Shown: positions 26,242-34,956, counted from the stretch's first letter. The stretch: 64,000 nt of DNA from Halococcus agarilyticus (GCF_000334895.1 NZ_BAFM01000001.1:248001-312000), one strand, 5' to 3'. Notes: generated by a model from the sequence alone, not told the origin. A program made the numbers and translations.

Positions 26242-26431
26242 GCCGACGTGTCAGCGAAAACCGCCGGTCCCGGTCCAGGACCGGCCGGCTGATGCCACGC
26301 ACAGCAGTGCAGCCCGGGGGTGACTGCACGCGAGCCTTCGGCGAGCATCACAAAAGTCCCCACCGGCCGTTCATCCGTTTCACGTCGAAACGGCACGGAA
26401 CCGTTCGAAACGAACGATCCTCGCTCGTCGC

Positions 26432-27115
26432 TCACCACGCCTGGCCGCTCGCGCGATCCACCTCGCTGTCGAGTTTCGAGGACGGACAGACGTCCTCCAG
26501 CACGCAGTCGGCACAGTCGGGGTTCCGCGCGGTGCAGGTCGCCCGGCCGTGGCTGATGAAAAGATGAGTGAGCGCCTGCCACTCGCTCTCCGGTACGAGC
26601 TCCATCAGGTCTTCCTCGATCTTCGCGGGACGTTCCTCGTCGGTGAGGTCGACTCGCCGCGTGATCCGCTGGACGTGCGTATCGACGACGATCCCTTCGA
26701 CGACGTCGTGGCCGTGCTGGAGGACGACGTTCGCGGTCTTGCGACCAACCCCTGGGAGCTCGGTGAGGTCGCCCATCGTGTCCGGCACCGCGCCATCGTG
26801 TTCGTCCACCACCAGCTGGGCCGACTCGCGGATGTAGCTCGCCTTGTTGTTGTAGTAGGTGATCGAGTTCAGCGCCTCGGCGAGTTCCTCCTGGGGTGCG
26901 TTCGCGAACGCTTCCGGCGATGGGTACGTTTCGAACAGTTCAGCGGTCGTTTCGTTCACCCGCTCGTCGGTACACTGCGCCGAGAGGATCACCGCGACGA
27001 GGAGTTCGAACCGCGTCGAGAAATCGAGCGAGATGGTCGTGTCGGGGTACTCGACCGCGAGGCGGTCGACGACTTCCGCGGCCTGGTCCGCGCGCGAATC
27101 GAGCGACGTTCCCAT
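26432..27115 (-). CDS. nth: Endonuclease III
   Basis: Bifunctional DNA glycosylase/AP lyase for oxidised pyrimidines (227 aa). Seen: helix-hairpin-helix ELPGVGRKTANVVL with the catalytic Lys shortly before in the fold, the catalytic Asp in VVDTHVQRITRR, and the C-terminal [4Fe-4S] loop CTARNPDCADCVLEDVC (CX6CX2CX5C). Length is normal. ATG at 27115 has no competing start. Stands alone between a membrane protein gene and the DJ-1/PfpI gene. Confidence 0.96.
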   Translation of the reverse strand: MGTSLDSRADQAAEVVDRLAVEYPDTTISLDFSTRFELLVAVILSAQCTDERVNETTAELFETYPSPEAFANAPQEELAEALNSITYYNNKASYIRESAQLVVDEHDGAVPDTMGDLTELPGVGRKTANVVLQHGHDVVEGIVVDTHVQRITRRVDLTDEERPAKIEEDLMELVPESEWQALTHLFISHGRATCTARNPDCADCVLEDVCPSSKLDSEVDRASGQAW

Positions 27116-27195
27116 ACGAACCGCTCGACCGAGCCCGGTTTGAGCCGTTCGGTTCCGGTGGCACGCGCCTGGCGCGCTCGCCGGTCGAACCCCCT

Positions 27196-27825
27196 TCAGT
27201 CGCTTCGGTACACCTCACCACGCCGCTCGTACTCCATCTCGCGGGCGACCGTCTCGACGACATCGGCACCCAGCTCCCGCTCGACGAGCCAGAGTGCGAG
27301 ATCGAGCCCCGAGGTGACGCCGCCGGCGGTGAGCACGTCGCCGTCGTCGACTACTCTGGCGTCGACCACGTTCGCTGCCGTCTCGCGGAGGTCGTCGATC
27401 GCTCCGTGGTGGGTGGTCGCCGGGCGGCCGTCGAGGACGCCGGCCGCGGCGAGGATCATTCCGCCGGTACAGACCGACGCGACGGCCGTGCCGTCGCGGT
27501 ATCGCTCCGCGACCGCATCGGGGAGCGCGCCGCGCTCGACCTCGGCCCGCGCGCCGTGCTCGGCCCCATCCGTCCAGCCGCCGCCAGGCACCACGACGAG
27601 GTCGGGGTCGCCAGCGAGGTCGTCGAGCGAACCATCGGGTTCGACGACGAGCCCGTGGCTCGCCGTCACCCGGTCGGCGGGTTCGAGCGTGGCGAGCGCG
27701 ACATCGAGATCGGCCCCGGCTTCGGCGGCGTTTTCGAGCACCTCGTAGGGACCGATGGCGTCGAGTTCGTCGAACCCCTCGTAGAGCGCGATCGCCACGG
27801 ATTCGATCGGGCGTGTTTCGGTCAT
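27196..27825 (-). CDS. DJ-1/PfpI family protein
   Basis: 209-aa class I glutamine-amidotransferase-like protein. Seen: N-terminal VAIALYEGFDELDAIGPYEVL with the conserved Glu, and the nucleophile elbow VASVCTGGMILAAAGVLDG with Cys near residue 107, followed by ATTHH. This pattern matches the isonitrile-hydratase/ThiJ subgroup; roles in the family include glyoxalase, chaperone and hydratase, so substrate stays open. ATG at 27825 is chosen because upstream frame residues are Arg-rich noise. Confidence 0.85.
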   Translation of the reverse strand: MTETRPIESVAIALYEGFDELDAIGPYEVLENAAEAGADLDVALATLEPADRVTASHGLVVEPDGSLDDLAGDPDLVVVPGGGWTDGAEHGARAEVERGALPDAVAERYRDGTAVASVCTGGMILAAAGVLDGRPATTHHGAIDDLRETAANVVDARVVDDGDVLTAGGVTSGLDLALWLVERELGADVVETVAREMEYERRGEVYRSD

Positions 27826-27987
27826 GCTATCGGCTCGTCGGCCCGAGTGAAAAGCGTTGAGCAGCCCGGTGTTCCGCCGATCGCTCACGCCAGCGTGAGA
27901 ACATGGTGAAACGAAGCCGAAACGAGGGAGTCGAAACGGGATACGGACCGCGAATGCCGAATGCGTATGAGAGACCGCTACCGCTCC

Positions 27988-28100
27988 GCAAACCGCACCG
28001 TGCCACACGCCTCCCCAACCGATTCCTTCGCTCGGGCTTCGTCCTCGCTCAGTCATCCCTCGCACGAGTCGTGCGCCTTCGGCGCACTCCCGCGCGCCAC
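27988..28100 (+). repeat. Dispersed ~105-base repeat, copy 1 (direct)
   Basis: Shares with 29229-29333 (inverted) the ordered blocks CACACGCCTCCCCAACCGAT, TCCTTCGC, GCTCAGTCATCCCTCGC and a GC hairpin at the distal end. In this copy the hairpin is perfect: GTGCGCC-ttc-GGCGCAC (28071-28087). The two copies bracket the mvaD gene in opposite orientation. Not coding in any frame that I can support. Confidence 0.75.
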
Positions 28101-28165
28101 CGCCGTCAAGGATGGACGGAGTTCCCACCGACAGCACCCGTCCGCGTGGAGCGCGGTTCCGGGAC

Positions 28166-28172
28166 GTTTATT
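28166..28172 (+). promoter_or_regulatory. mvaD TATA element
   Basis: GTTTATT lies 24-30 bases before the mvaD ATG, so the mRNA is probably leaderless. Confidence 0.55.
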
Positions 28173-28195
28173 CGCGTGTCGGCCGCCTCGCAGGT

Positions 28196-29167
28196 ATGAA
28201 AGCCACCGCGCGCGCCCACCCGATCCAGGGGCTCGTCAAGTACCACGGCATGGTCGACCAGGAGCTCCGGCTGCCGTACCACGACTCGATCAGCGTCTGC
28301 ACCGCGCCGAGCAACACCACCACCACCGTGGCGTTCAACGACACGCTCGACGAGGATCGGTACGTCGTCGATGGCGAGAGGGTGGAGGGACGGGGCCGCG
28401 AGCGCATCGAAAGCGTCGTCTCGCACGTCCGATCGCTTTCCGGCGTCGACAGTCCGGTTCGCTTCGAGAGTGCGAACGACTTCCCGACGAACGTGGGCTT
28501 CGGCTCGTCGTCGTCGGGGTTCGCGGCGGCGGCGACGGCCCTGACCGCGGCGGCAGATCTCGACCTCTCGCTGCCCGAGATCTCGACGGTCGCGCGGCGC
28601 GGGTCGGCGTCGGCGGCGCGAGCGGTCACGGGCGGGTTTTCGGACCTCCACGCGGGGCGCAACGACCACGACTGCCGCTCGGAGCGGATCGAGAGCGACC
28701 TCGAAGACGACCTCCGGATCGTGGCGGCGCTCGTGCCCGCGTACAAGGAAACCGAGGAAGCCCACCGCGAGGCCGAAGACAGCCACATGTTCGAGGCACG
28801 ACTCGCGCACGTCCACGGCCAGCTCGCCGCAATGCGCGACGCACTCCGCGAGGGCGATTTCGACCGAACCTTCGAACTCGCCGAGCACGACTCGCTCTCG
28901 CTCGCCGCGACCACGATGACCGGGCCCGCGGGCTGGGTTTACTGGCGGCCCGAAACCCTCGAAATCTTCGCCACGGTCCGCGACCTCCGGGAATCGGGCA
29001 TCCCAGTGTATTTCTCGACCGACACGGGCGCGAGCGTCTACGTCAACACCACGGCCGAGTACGTCGAGCGCGTCGAGGAGCGCGTCGCCGACTGCGGCGT
29101 CGATACCCGCGTCTGGGAGGTCGGCGGCCCCGCACGGGTGCTCGACGAGTCCGAAGCGCTGTTCTGA
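28196..29167 (+). CDS. mvaD: Phosphomevalonate decarboxylase (mevalonate-diphosphate-decarboxylase family)
   Basis: GHMP-superfamily decarboxylase (323 aa) of the isoprenoid pathway that feeds archaeal lipids and carotenoids. Seen: an N-terminal IQGLVKYHGMVDQELRLPYHD block, the ATP-binding loop PTNVGFGSSSSGFAAAATAL near residue 100, and FSTDTGASVYVNT toward the C terminus. Haloarchaeal members have been shown to act on phosphomevalonate, giving isopentenyl phosphate, rather than on the diphosphate; I assign that activity by lineage. ATG at 28196 sits just downstream of a TATA box. Confidence 0.9.
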   Translation: MKATARAHPIQGLVKYHGMVDQELRLPYHDSISVCTAPSNTTTTVAFNDTLDEDRYVVDGERVEGRGRERIESVVSHVRSLSGVDSPVRFESANDFPTNVGFGSSSSGFAAAATALTAAADLDLSLPEISTVARRGSASAARAVTGGFSDLHAGRNDHDCRSERIESDLEDDLRIVAALVPAYKETEEAHREAEDSHMFEARLAHVHGQLAAMRDALREGDFDRTFELAEHDSLSLAATTMTGPAGWVYWRPETLEIFATVRDLRESGIPVYFSTDTGASVYVNTTAEYVERVEERVADCGVDTRVWEVGGPARVLDESEALF

Positions 29168-29228
29168 GACTCGGACTCCCCACCGAATCGAGTGACGAAC
29201 CGGCTGCCGGTGCTGTGCTGTGCGGATG

Positions 29229-29333
29229 GCGCGTGCTGCGCGCCGTTTATCGGCGCGCAACACCGCGCGAGGGATGACTGAGCCGAACGGAGTGAGGCGA
29301 AGGAGTCGGCTGGGGAGGTGTGTGGCTTGCGGT
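29229..29333 (-). repeat. Dispersed ~105-base repeat, copy 2 (inverted)
   Basis: On the minus strand it reads CACACACCTCCCCAGCCGAC, TCCTTCGC, GGCTCAGTCATCCCTCGC, then a GC hairpin CGGCGCGC region containing CGCGCCG-tttat-CGGCGCG (29240-29258 plus strand). Aligns block by block with copy 1 upstream of mvaD. Confidence 0.75.
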
Positions 29334-29441
29334 TCTCATTCGCCTCGTGTGAGTAGTGTTGCTGTTTCGTCGATGCTCACCGAGTCGAGACGAACTGGAT
29401 ACATCACGTCCGATCCCACATAGCGTCGACGTTCTCAACGC

Positions 29442-29448
29442 ATTTAAC
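29442..29448 (+). promoter_or_regulatory. TATA element of the NDH-2-like gene
   Basis: ATTTAAC ends 24 bases before the ATG at 29472; leaderless spacing. Confidence 0.5.
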
Positions 29449-29471
29449 CGACGAACCCCTACGGAGCATCG

Positions 29472-30614
29472 ATGCGAATCGTCGTCCTCGGAGCCGGTTA
29501 CGCCGGTCTCACGCTCGCCAGGCAGCTCGAAAAGCGCCTCCCCGAGTCGGTCGCAATCGTCGTCGTCAACGACCGCCCGGACCACCTCGTCCAGCACGAA
29601 CTCCACCGCGTCGTCCGCCGGCCGTCGCTCGCCGACGGGATCACGGTCGATCTCGCGGACGCGCTCGACCGGGCGAGCCTCCGCGTCGCGCGGGTCACGG
29701 ACGTCGATCACGGGGCGAACGTCGCCACGCTCGACGAGGAGGAGGAACTGTCCTACGACGTCGGCGCGGTGTGTCTCGGGGCCGAAACCGCGTTTTACGA
29801 CCTGCCGGGCGTCGAGGAGCACGCCACGCCGCTGAAGCGCCTGCCCGACGCCGCCCGGACCCGCGAGGAGTACCTCGGACTCGACGCGGGCGAGCGAAGC
29901 GTGGTCGGCGGGGCGGGGCTCTCGGGCGTCCAGATCGCGGGCGAACTGGCCGCGCTCGCGCTCGAAGAGGCGCTCGACCGCGAGATCGTGCTGCTCGAAC
30001 AGCGTGACGACGTCGCGCCGAACTTCCCCGCGAACTTCCAGGAAGCGGTGCGCGAGGAGCTCGAAGCCCGCGACGTCGCCGTCAGAACGGGCACAGCGGT
30101 CGAGCGAGCGACCGACGACACCGTGGAACTCGACGGCGAGGACCTCCCGTATGGGCAGTTCGTCTGGACCGGCGGCATCCGGGGACCGGACGCGCTCGCC
30201 GGCGAGCGCCCGACCGTGCCCGACACCCTCCGGCTCGGCGGGGACACGTTCGTCGTCGGGGACGCCGCGCGGGTGACCGACGCCGACGGCGAAGCGGTGC
30301 CGGCGAGCGCCGCGGCCGCCGTCCGCGAGGCACGCAGCGTCGCCGACTCCATCGCCGGGATCGTCTCTCACCGACAGGACGGCGGCGGCGGAAACGAGGC
30401 GCTGTTCGAGCCACGGCCAGAGCGATTCAGATTCGACGCTCCGGGATGGTTGGTCAGCGTCGGCGACGGTGCGGTGGCCCAGGTCGGCCCCACCGTGTTC
30501 CGGGGGACGGCGGCGAAGGCGCTCAAGACGAGCGTCGGCGCGGGCTACCTCTCCTCGGTCGGCGCGATCGAGAACGCGGCGGGTCTCGTTCGCGAAGAGC
30601 TCGCCGGCGACTGA
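29472..30614 (+). CDS. FAD-dependent oxidoreductase, NDH-2-like
   Basis: Pyridine nucleotide-disulfide family flavoprotein (380 aa) resembling type II NADH dehydrogenases, which pass electrons from NAD(P)H to menaquinone at the inner face of the membrane. Seen: FAD-binding VVLGAGYAGLTLARQLEK at the N terminus, a second Rossmann motif SVVGGAGLSGVQIAGELAAL near residue 145, and the FAD-binding TFVVGDAARVTD near 265. No transmembrane helix; the C terminus (FRGTAAKALKTSVGAGYL) could be a peripheral membrane contact. A ferredoxin or sulfide:quinone reductase role is a weaker alternative, since no paired Cys are seen. Confidence 0.82.
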   Translation: MRIVVLGAGYAGLTLARQLEKRLPESVAIVVVNDRPDHLVQHELHRVVRRPSLADGITVDLADALDRASLRVARVTDVDHGANVATLDEEEELSYDVGAVCLGAETAFYDLPGVEEHATPLKRLPDAARTREEYLGLDAGERSVVGGAGLSGVQIAGELAALALEEALDREIVLLEQRDDVAPNFPANFQEAVREELEARDVAVRTGTAVERATDDTVELDGEDLPYGQFVWTGGIRGPDALAGERPTVPDTLRLGGDTFVVGDAARVTDADGEAVPASAAAAVREARSVADSIAGIVSHRQDGGGGNEALFEPRPERFRFDAPGWLVSVGDGAVAQVGPTVFRGTAAKALKTSVGAGYLSSVGAIENAAGLVREELAGD

Positions 30615-30719
30615 CGGCGAGTGCCGGCGACGCCCGCCTGACGTCGGGATCGATTCATTCCACCTGTGTTCACGTTCACTCATCCGCCCACGATCGACCG
30701 TCGAGAGCCCGTTTCGTCG

Positions 30720-30749
30720 CCGTTTCGGTATGAAACGGTGCCGAAACGG
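30720..30749. repeat. 9-base inverted repeat CCGTTTCGG/CCGAAACGG
   Basis: Perfect arms at 30720-30728 and 30741-30749 with a 12-base spacer, 57 bases upstream of the lipoprotein ATG. A related CCGTTTC/GAAACGG palindrome lies at 26375-26393. Confidence 0.55.
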
Positions 30750-30773
30750 TGCTCGAACGGAAAACCGACCGAG

Positions 30774-30786
30774 GGAGTTATACTCC
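30774..30786 (+). promoter_or_regulatory. Lipoprotein promoter within a palindrome
   Basis: GGAGT-TAT-ACTCC is a perfect palindrome enclosing the TATA-like GTTATACT, centred 26 bases before the ATG at 30806. Binding of a dimeric regulator here would block transcription factor B/TBP. Confidence 0.5.
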
Positions 30787-30805
30787 GGACGCGACCCGAT
30801 GGGGT

Positions 30806-31480
30806 ATGACCGGACGATTCGCGCCCGTTCTCCTCGCGGCCCTGCTCGTGCTCTCGGGGTGTTCCCAGCTCGCATCGGCACCGAACGAACTGACCGAGAC
30901 GACGACCGTCGAAACGACCACGAGCAGTCCGACGACGACCCCCACACCGACCGGGACGGCGACCACGACCGAGACCACAACGACGACCACGAGCGAGACC
31001 GCAACGACGACTGCCACGGCGACGACCGCGGGAGGTCCTCTGAGGACGAGCGCCAGCGACACACCCGCCTCGACCGCGACGCGAACGGCGACATCGACCG
31101 CGACGCGAACGGCGACACCGACCACAACGCCGACGGCGACCGCGACGCCCTCCCCGACCGCCACGCCGACGCCCGCGCTCGAATCACGGTTCGTCGTCAT
31201 CATCGGCGGCAGCCCCGACGACAAGGTCACCTACGAGTTCTCGGTCACGGGGACGATCGAGCGTCGCGGCCAGAGCTACGGTGCGCCGATCGAGGACGGG
31301 AGCGTGACGCGTGACCCCGACATCGACGTCATCGCGGCGGACGGATCGAGCGTCGAGGGACGCCTCGGCGGCGGCGGCGACGCCTACCGGATCACCGGCG
31401 AGATCACCGAGTTCGAGGCCGCCGACGAGGACGCGATCGAGGTGTACGTCGACGGCGAGCGGATCGAGATCGACGAGTGA
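30806..31480 (+). CDS. Thr-rich secreted lipoprotein
   Basis: Haloarchaeal exported lipoprotein (224 aa), function unknown. Seen: signal peptide with lipobox LLVLSGC (Cys at residue 20), then a Thr/Ser-rich, Pro-containing low-complexity stalk (~residues 30-125) likely O-glycosylated, then a small acidic beta-rich domain (FVVIIGGSPDDKVTYEF to the end, ~130-224). The stalk contains a perfect 24-base tandem duplication at DNA level (31070-31117). ATG at 30806 starts at the signal; upstream frame is noise. Confidence 0.82.
   Translation: MTGRFAPVLLAALLVLSGCSQLASAPNELTETTTVETTTSSPTTTPTPTGTATTTETTTTTTSETATTTATATTAGGPLRTSASDTPASTATRTATSTATRTATPTTTPTATATPSPTATPTPALESRFVVIIGGSPDDKVTYEFSVTGTIERRGQSYGAPIEDGSVTRDPDIDVIAADGSSVEGRLGGGGDAYRITGEITEFEAADEDAIEVYVDGERIEIDE
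31070..31117 (+). repeat. Perfect 24-base tandem duplication inside the lipoprotein stalk
   Basis: The unit TCGACCGCGACGCGAACGGC plus GACA occurs at 31070-31093 and again at 31094-31117 without a mismatch, encoding STATRTAT-type repeats. An 8-codon unit can expand or contract without a frameshift, giving length variation of the surface stalk. Confidence 0.9.
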
Positions 31481-31518
31481 CTCGGGGGCGGCCGCGTGTG
31501 GAGTGACGGCCTCTCCGA

Positions 31519-32295
31519 TCAAAACGAGAACAGGTCGATGCCGCCGGTGACGCCGACCACCTGGCCGGTGATGTAGCTCGCTTGCTCGCTGGCGAGGAAC
31601 GCGACCGTGTTCGCCACGTCGGCCTCGCGACCCAGCCGACGCATCGGCGTCGCCTTCGCGATCCGCGCGAAGTACGAGTCGACGTCTTCGAGCTCTTCGA
31701 GCGGCATGTCGGCGAGCGCCTCGACGACGATGCTCGGGGCGACGACGTTGCTCGTGACGCCCTGCTGTGCGCCTTCGAGCGCGAGCGTCTTGCCGAAGCC
31801 GATGATGGCCGCCTTCGTCGCGGCGTAGGAAAGCTGGCCGAACCCGCCCTGCCAGCCCGCCATCGACGACATGCTGACGACCCGTCCCCAGCCCCGTTCG
31901 CACATCGCGGGGAACACCTCGCGGGTGATGTTGTACGTCCCGGTGAGGTTGATGGCGACGTCGCGATCCCAGATCTCGTCGTCGTACTCTCCGACCCGCG
32001 ACCGGGCGTCCACCATCGCGGCGTTGTTCACCAGCACGTCGATCCCGCCGGTCTCCTCGCGCAGCGTCTCGACCGTCGAGGCGACCGCCTCGCGGTCGGT
32101 GAGATCACAGCCGACCGCCCGCGCCGACCCGCTCTCGGTGTCGGTCTCCGTGGCGACGGTCCCGGCAGCCTCCCTATCGACGTCGAGCACCACGACCTCC
32201 GCGCCCTCCGCCGCGAACACCCGACAGTCCTCGCTCCCGATCCGTCCGGCACCGCCGGTGATCAGTACTGTCCGATCCCCCAGTCCGAGATCCAT
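31519..32295 (-). CDS. SDR family oxidoreductase
   Basis: Short-chain dehydrogenase/reductase (258 aa), FabG-like. Seen: cofactor motif LITGGAGRIGSEDCRVF (TGxxGxIG variant), NNAAMVD at strand 4, and the catalytic SMSSMAGWQ...SYAATKAAIIGF with YxxxK. Asp after the second strand (VVLDVDRE) favours NAD(H). In the surrounding CoA-ester gene set it could act as a 3-hydroxyacyl-CoA dehydrogenase/3-oxoacyl reductase. Ends convergent to the lipoprotein gene. Confidence 0.88.
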   Translation of the reverse strand: MDLGLGDRTVLITGGAGRIGSEDCRVFAAEGAEVVVLDVDREAAGTVATETDTESGSARAVGCDLTDREAVASTVETLREETGGIDVLVNNAAMVDARSRVGEYDDEIWDRDVAINLTGTYNITREVFPAMCERGWGRVVSMSSMAGWQGGFGQLSYAATKAAIIGFGKTLALEGAQQGVTSNVVAPSIVVEALADMPLEELEDVDSYFARIAKATPMRRLGREADVANTVAFLASEQASYITGQVVGVTGGIDLFSF

Positions 32296-32453
32296 ACCGG
32301 CCGTCGATACAGCGGAGACGATCTTAATGGTTCGTGTGGGATGGGTCCGTGTCGCCGGCTCGGTGTCGGGGTCGGGCTGGTCGGCTCGCCTGGGGTCGAG
32401 TTCGCCGATGGAGCGGGTATTATGTGTGTCGTTGTGTAACGTGGAAGACGACC

Positions 32454-33671
32454 ATGGCGCAATCAGGGAAGGGTTCTGGAGTCTCGTTCGACACCACCGA
32501 GGAGACCCGTCTCGTCCTCCGGAACCTCGATACGTTCGTGGAGCGAGAGGTCGCGCCGATCGCCGAAGAACTGGGTGAGACGCTCACGAACCCGCGGCTC
32601 GGCCACGAGCCGAACGGCCGCCTGACCGACGAGGTGCTCGACGCGATCGGTCGCGTTCGTCGGAAGAGCGCCGAGGCGGGCTACTACGCGATGAACATGC
32701 CGACCGACGTCGGCGGCGAGGACGTCTCGGCGGTGACGTGGTATCGCGCGAACAGACACCTCGCGAACTCCGACGTCCCGCTCTCGAACGAGGTGCTCGC
32801 CGGGCCGGCGGGGCCGAAACCGTTGCTCACGGGGGCCGAGGGCGAACAGATCGAGCGGTATCTCGAACCGGCGATGCGCGCCGAGAAGACCACCGCGTTC
32901 GCCCAGACCGAACCGGGCGCGGGCTCCGATTCGCCGAACATGAGTACGCGCGCCGAGAAGGACGGCGACGAGTGGGTGCTCGACGGCACGAAACAGTGGA
33001 TCACGAACGCGCCCTACGCCGACTTCGTCCAGGTGTTCGCGCGGACGACCTCCCAGGAGGAGGCCGGACGCCACGGCGGGATCACCTGCTTCATCGTCGA
33101 GGACGACGAGTTCGAGATCGGGTCGCTCGACAACGCCGTCGGTGCTGTGGGCCGCCAGGCCGAGATTCACCTCGACGACGTGCGGATTCCCGACGACCGA
33201 GTTCTCGGCGACGTCGATACGGCGTTTTACGACGCGATGGGTTTCCTCGCGCTCGGCCGGCTCGAAATCGGGGCCCAGGCGGTCGGCAGCGCCGAGTGGC
33301 TGCTCGATCGGGCCACCGAGTTCGCGAACGGGCGCGAGGCGTTCGGCCGATCGATCGGTGACTTCCAGTCGATCTCGCACAAGATCGCCCGCGGACGGGC
33401 AACCGTCCACGCCGCCGACGCCGCGGGCCTGCGGTGTGCGTGGACGCTCGACCAGGGTGACGCCGCGATCGCCGACTCGTCGATCCTGAAGTGGGTCGCG
33501 ACGACGGCGTTCTGGGATGTCGCCGACGACGTGGTACAGGTCCACGGCAGCGGCGGGCTCGCGGAGGACAACCCGTTCATGGACCGGCTGCACCAGGCGC
33601 GCATCTTCCGGATCGTCGAGGGAACCGACGAAATCCAGCTCAACACCATCGCGAGCCAGTACGGGCTCTGA
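32454..33671 (+). CDS. Acyl-CoA dehydrogenase family protein
   Basis: 405-aa flavin-dependent acyl-CoA dehydrogenase. Seen: AFAQTEPGAGSDSPNMSTRAEK and QWITNAPYADFVQVF in the mid-domain, FGRSIGDFQSISHKIARG, VQVHGSGGLAEDNPF and RIVEGTDEIQLNTIA with the catalytic-region Glu. ATG at 32454 follows ACC; upstream frame is noise. It is divergent from the SDR and convergent with the CoA-transferase, so presumably part of the same catabolic neighbourhood. Confidence 0.9.
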   Translation: MAQSGKGSGVSFDTTEETRLVLRNLDTFVEREVAPIAEELGETLTNPRLGHEPNGRLTDEVLDAIGRVRRKSAEAGYYAMNMPTDVGGEDVSAVTWYRANRHLANSDVPLSNEVLAGPAGPKPLLTGAEGEQIERYLEPAMRAEKTTAFAQTEPGAGSDSPNMSTRAEKDGDEWVLDGTKQWITNAPYADFVQVFARTTSQEEAGRHGGITCFIVEDDEFEIGSLDNAVGAVGRQAEIHLDDVRIPDDRVLGDVDTAFYDAMGFLALGRLEIGAQAVGSAEWLLDRATEFANGREAFGRSIGDFQSISHKIARGRATVHAADAAGLRCAWTLDQGDAAIADSSILKWVATTAFWDVADDVVQVHGSGGLAEDNPFMDRLHQARIFRIVEGTDEIQLNTIASQYGL

Positions 33672-33734
33672 GTCGTCTACGGCTCCGCGCTCTCGGCATG
33701 GACTGCTCGTCGAGAGCGTCGTCCGCCCCGAGCC

Positions 33735-34901
33735 TCAGACGATCACGCCGTCGTCCCGGAGTCGCTCGATGGCGGCCCCGAACCCGTGTTCGCGGAGCAC
33801 CGCTTCCGTGTGCTCGCCGTGTGCGGGAACCGATGCGGGAACGTCGTCGTTCGGTGCGGAGCTCCGGACGGGAAACCCGATTCGCGGGGCCGCATCCGCG
33901 GGGGTTTCGATCAGGCCACGTGCGTCGATCTGTGGCGAATCGACCGCTTCGGCGGGCGTGTTCACCGGGCCGACCGTCGCGTCAATGGCTCCGAGCTCGG
34001 CCTCCCACTCCGCCTGCGTTCTGGCCGCAAAGACCTCTTCGAGAGTCTCGCGGAGCGCCTCGCGCGTGGCGGGGTCGTCGGTGCCGTGCTCGTCGATCAG
34101 TTCGTCGCGATCCACGGCCGTGCAGAAGGCGGCCCAGAACTTCGGCTCCAGCGCCGCGAGCGTGACGTACCGGCCGTCGGCGGTCTCGTACACGTCGTAC
34201 CACGGCAGCCCACCGGTGAGCGGGGTCTCGCCCGGTCGTGGCGATTCGCCGGTCAGCGCGCCGTGGGCGATCGACTGTGAGAACGAGAGCACGGCGTCCG
34301 TCATGGAGACGTCGAGGTGCTCGCCCGCGGTGTTGCCGAGTTCGCGCGAGCAGAGCGCTCCTAGAATTCCGAGCGCGGCGAACGTCCCGCCGGCCATGTC
34401 GCCGATCGGATAGCCGGGGATCCGCGGTGCTTCGTCCCGACTCCGTCGGGTCATGTCGAGCAGCCCCGCGGCCCCGACGTAGTTCAGGTCGTGACCGGCG
34501 CGGTCGGCGTCCGGGCCGGTCTGACCGTACCCGGTGAGCGAACAGTACACGATGTCGTCGTTGTGCTCTCGTACTGTGTCGTCGTCGATCCCGAGGCGTT
34601 CCGTGACGCCGGGCCGGAACCCCTCGACGAGAACGTCGGCCTCACGGACGAGTTCGTGGATCACGTCCCGACCCGCCGAGGTCTTGAGGTCGAGCGCGAC
34701 GCTTCGCTTGCCCCGGTTGACCGTGTCGAACAGCGCGCTGACGCCACGTTCGGTGTGTGGTGGCAACGCCCGACCGTAATCGCCGACGTCCGTGTCCTCG
34801 ATCTTGACGACGTCGGCACCGTTGTCGGCGAGCAGCTGTGTCGCGTACGGGCCGGGGAGCAGTCGCGTGAAGTCGAGGACGCGGATTCCGTCGAGTTGCA
34901 T
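33735..34901 (-). CDS. CaiB/BaiF family CoA-transferase
   Basis: Family III CoA-transferase (388 aa) moving CoA between an acyl-CoA and a free acid through an Asp-linked intermediate. Seen: N-terminal RLLPGPYATQLLADNGADVVKIED, SVALDLKTSAGRDVI, the nucleophile Asp in LDVSMTDAVLSFSQ near residue 200 and GGLPWYDVYETADGRYVTL in the small domain. Length is typical. Its substrate could be an aromatic, carnitine-like or alpha-methylacyl CoA; neighbours do not decide. Confidence 0.9.
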   Translation of the reverse strand: MQLDGIRVLDFTRLLPGPYATQLLADNGADVVKIEDTDVGDYGRALPPHTERGVSALFDTVNRGKRSVALDLKTSAGRDVIHELVREADVLVEGFRPGVTERLGIDDDTVREHNDDIVYCSLTGYGQTGPDADRAGHDLNYVGAAGLLDMTRRSRDEAPRIPGYPIGDMAGGTFAALGILGALCSRELGNTAGEHLDVSMTDAVLSFSQSIAHGALTGESPRPGETPLTGGLPWYDVYETADGRYVTLAALEPKFWAAFCTAVDRDELIDEHGTDDPATREALRETLEEVFAARTQAEWEAELGAIDATVGPVNTPAEAVDSPQIDARGLIETPADAAPRIGFPVRSSAPNDDVPASVPAHGEHTEAVLREHGFGAAIERLRDDGVIV

Positions 34902-34956
34902 CGTCGATCCGGTTCACGGACCGCCGCCATTTAACGCTACGCGCCGATCCGGCCGC

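Larger units (their letters stand above)
27826..28195. other. Intergenic region with repeat copy 1
   Basis: 370 bases without a supported gene. It holds several GAAACG repeats (27905-27940), copy 1 of a ~105-base dispersed repeat (27988-28100), and the mvaD promoter at its right edge. Confidence 0.6.
29168..29471. other. Intergenic region with repeat copy 2
   Basis: 304 bases without a gene: the inverted copy of the dispersed repeat (29229-29333), then AT-richer sequence carrying the promoter of the next gene. Confidence 0.6.

Noticed and set aside
30900-31170. Possible CRISPR or satellite array
   Set aside because: Repetition comes from Thr codons in a lipoprotein stalk; no regular repeat-spacer structure.
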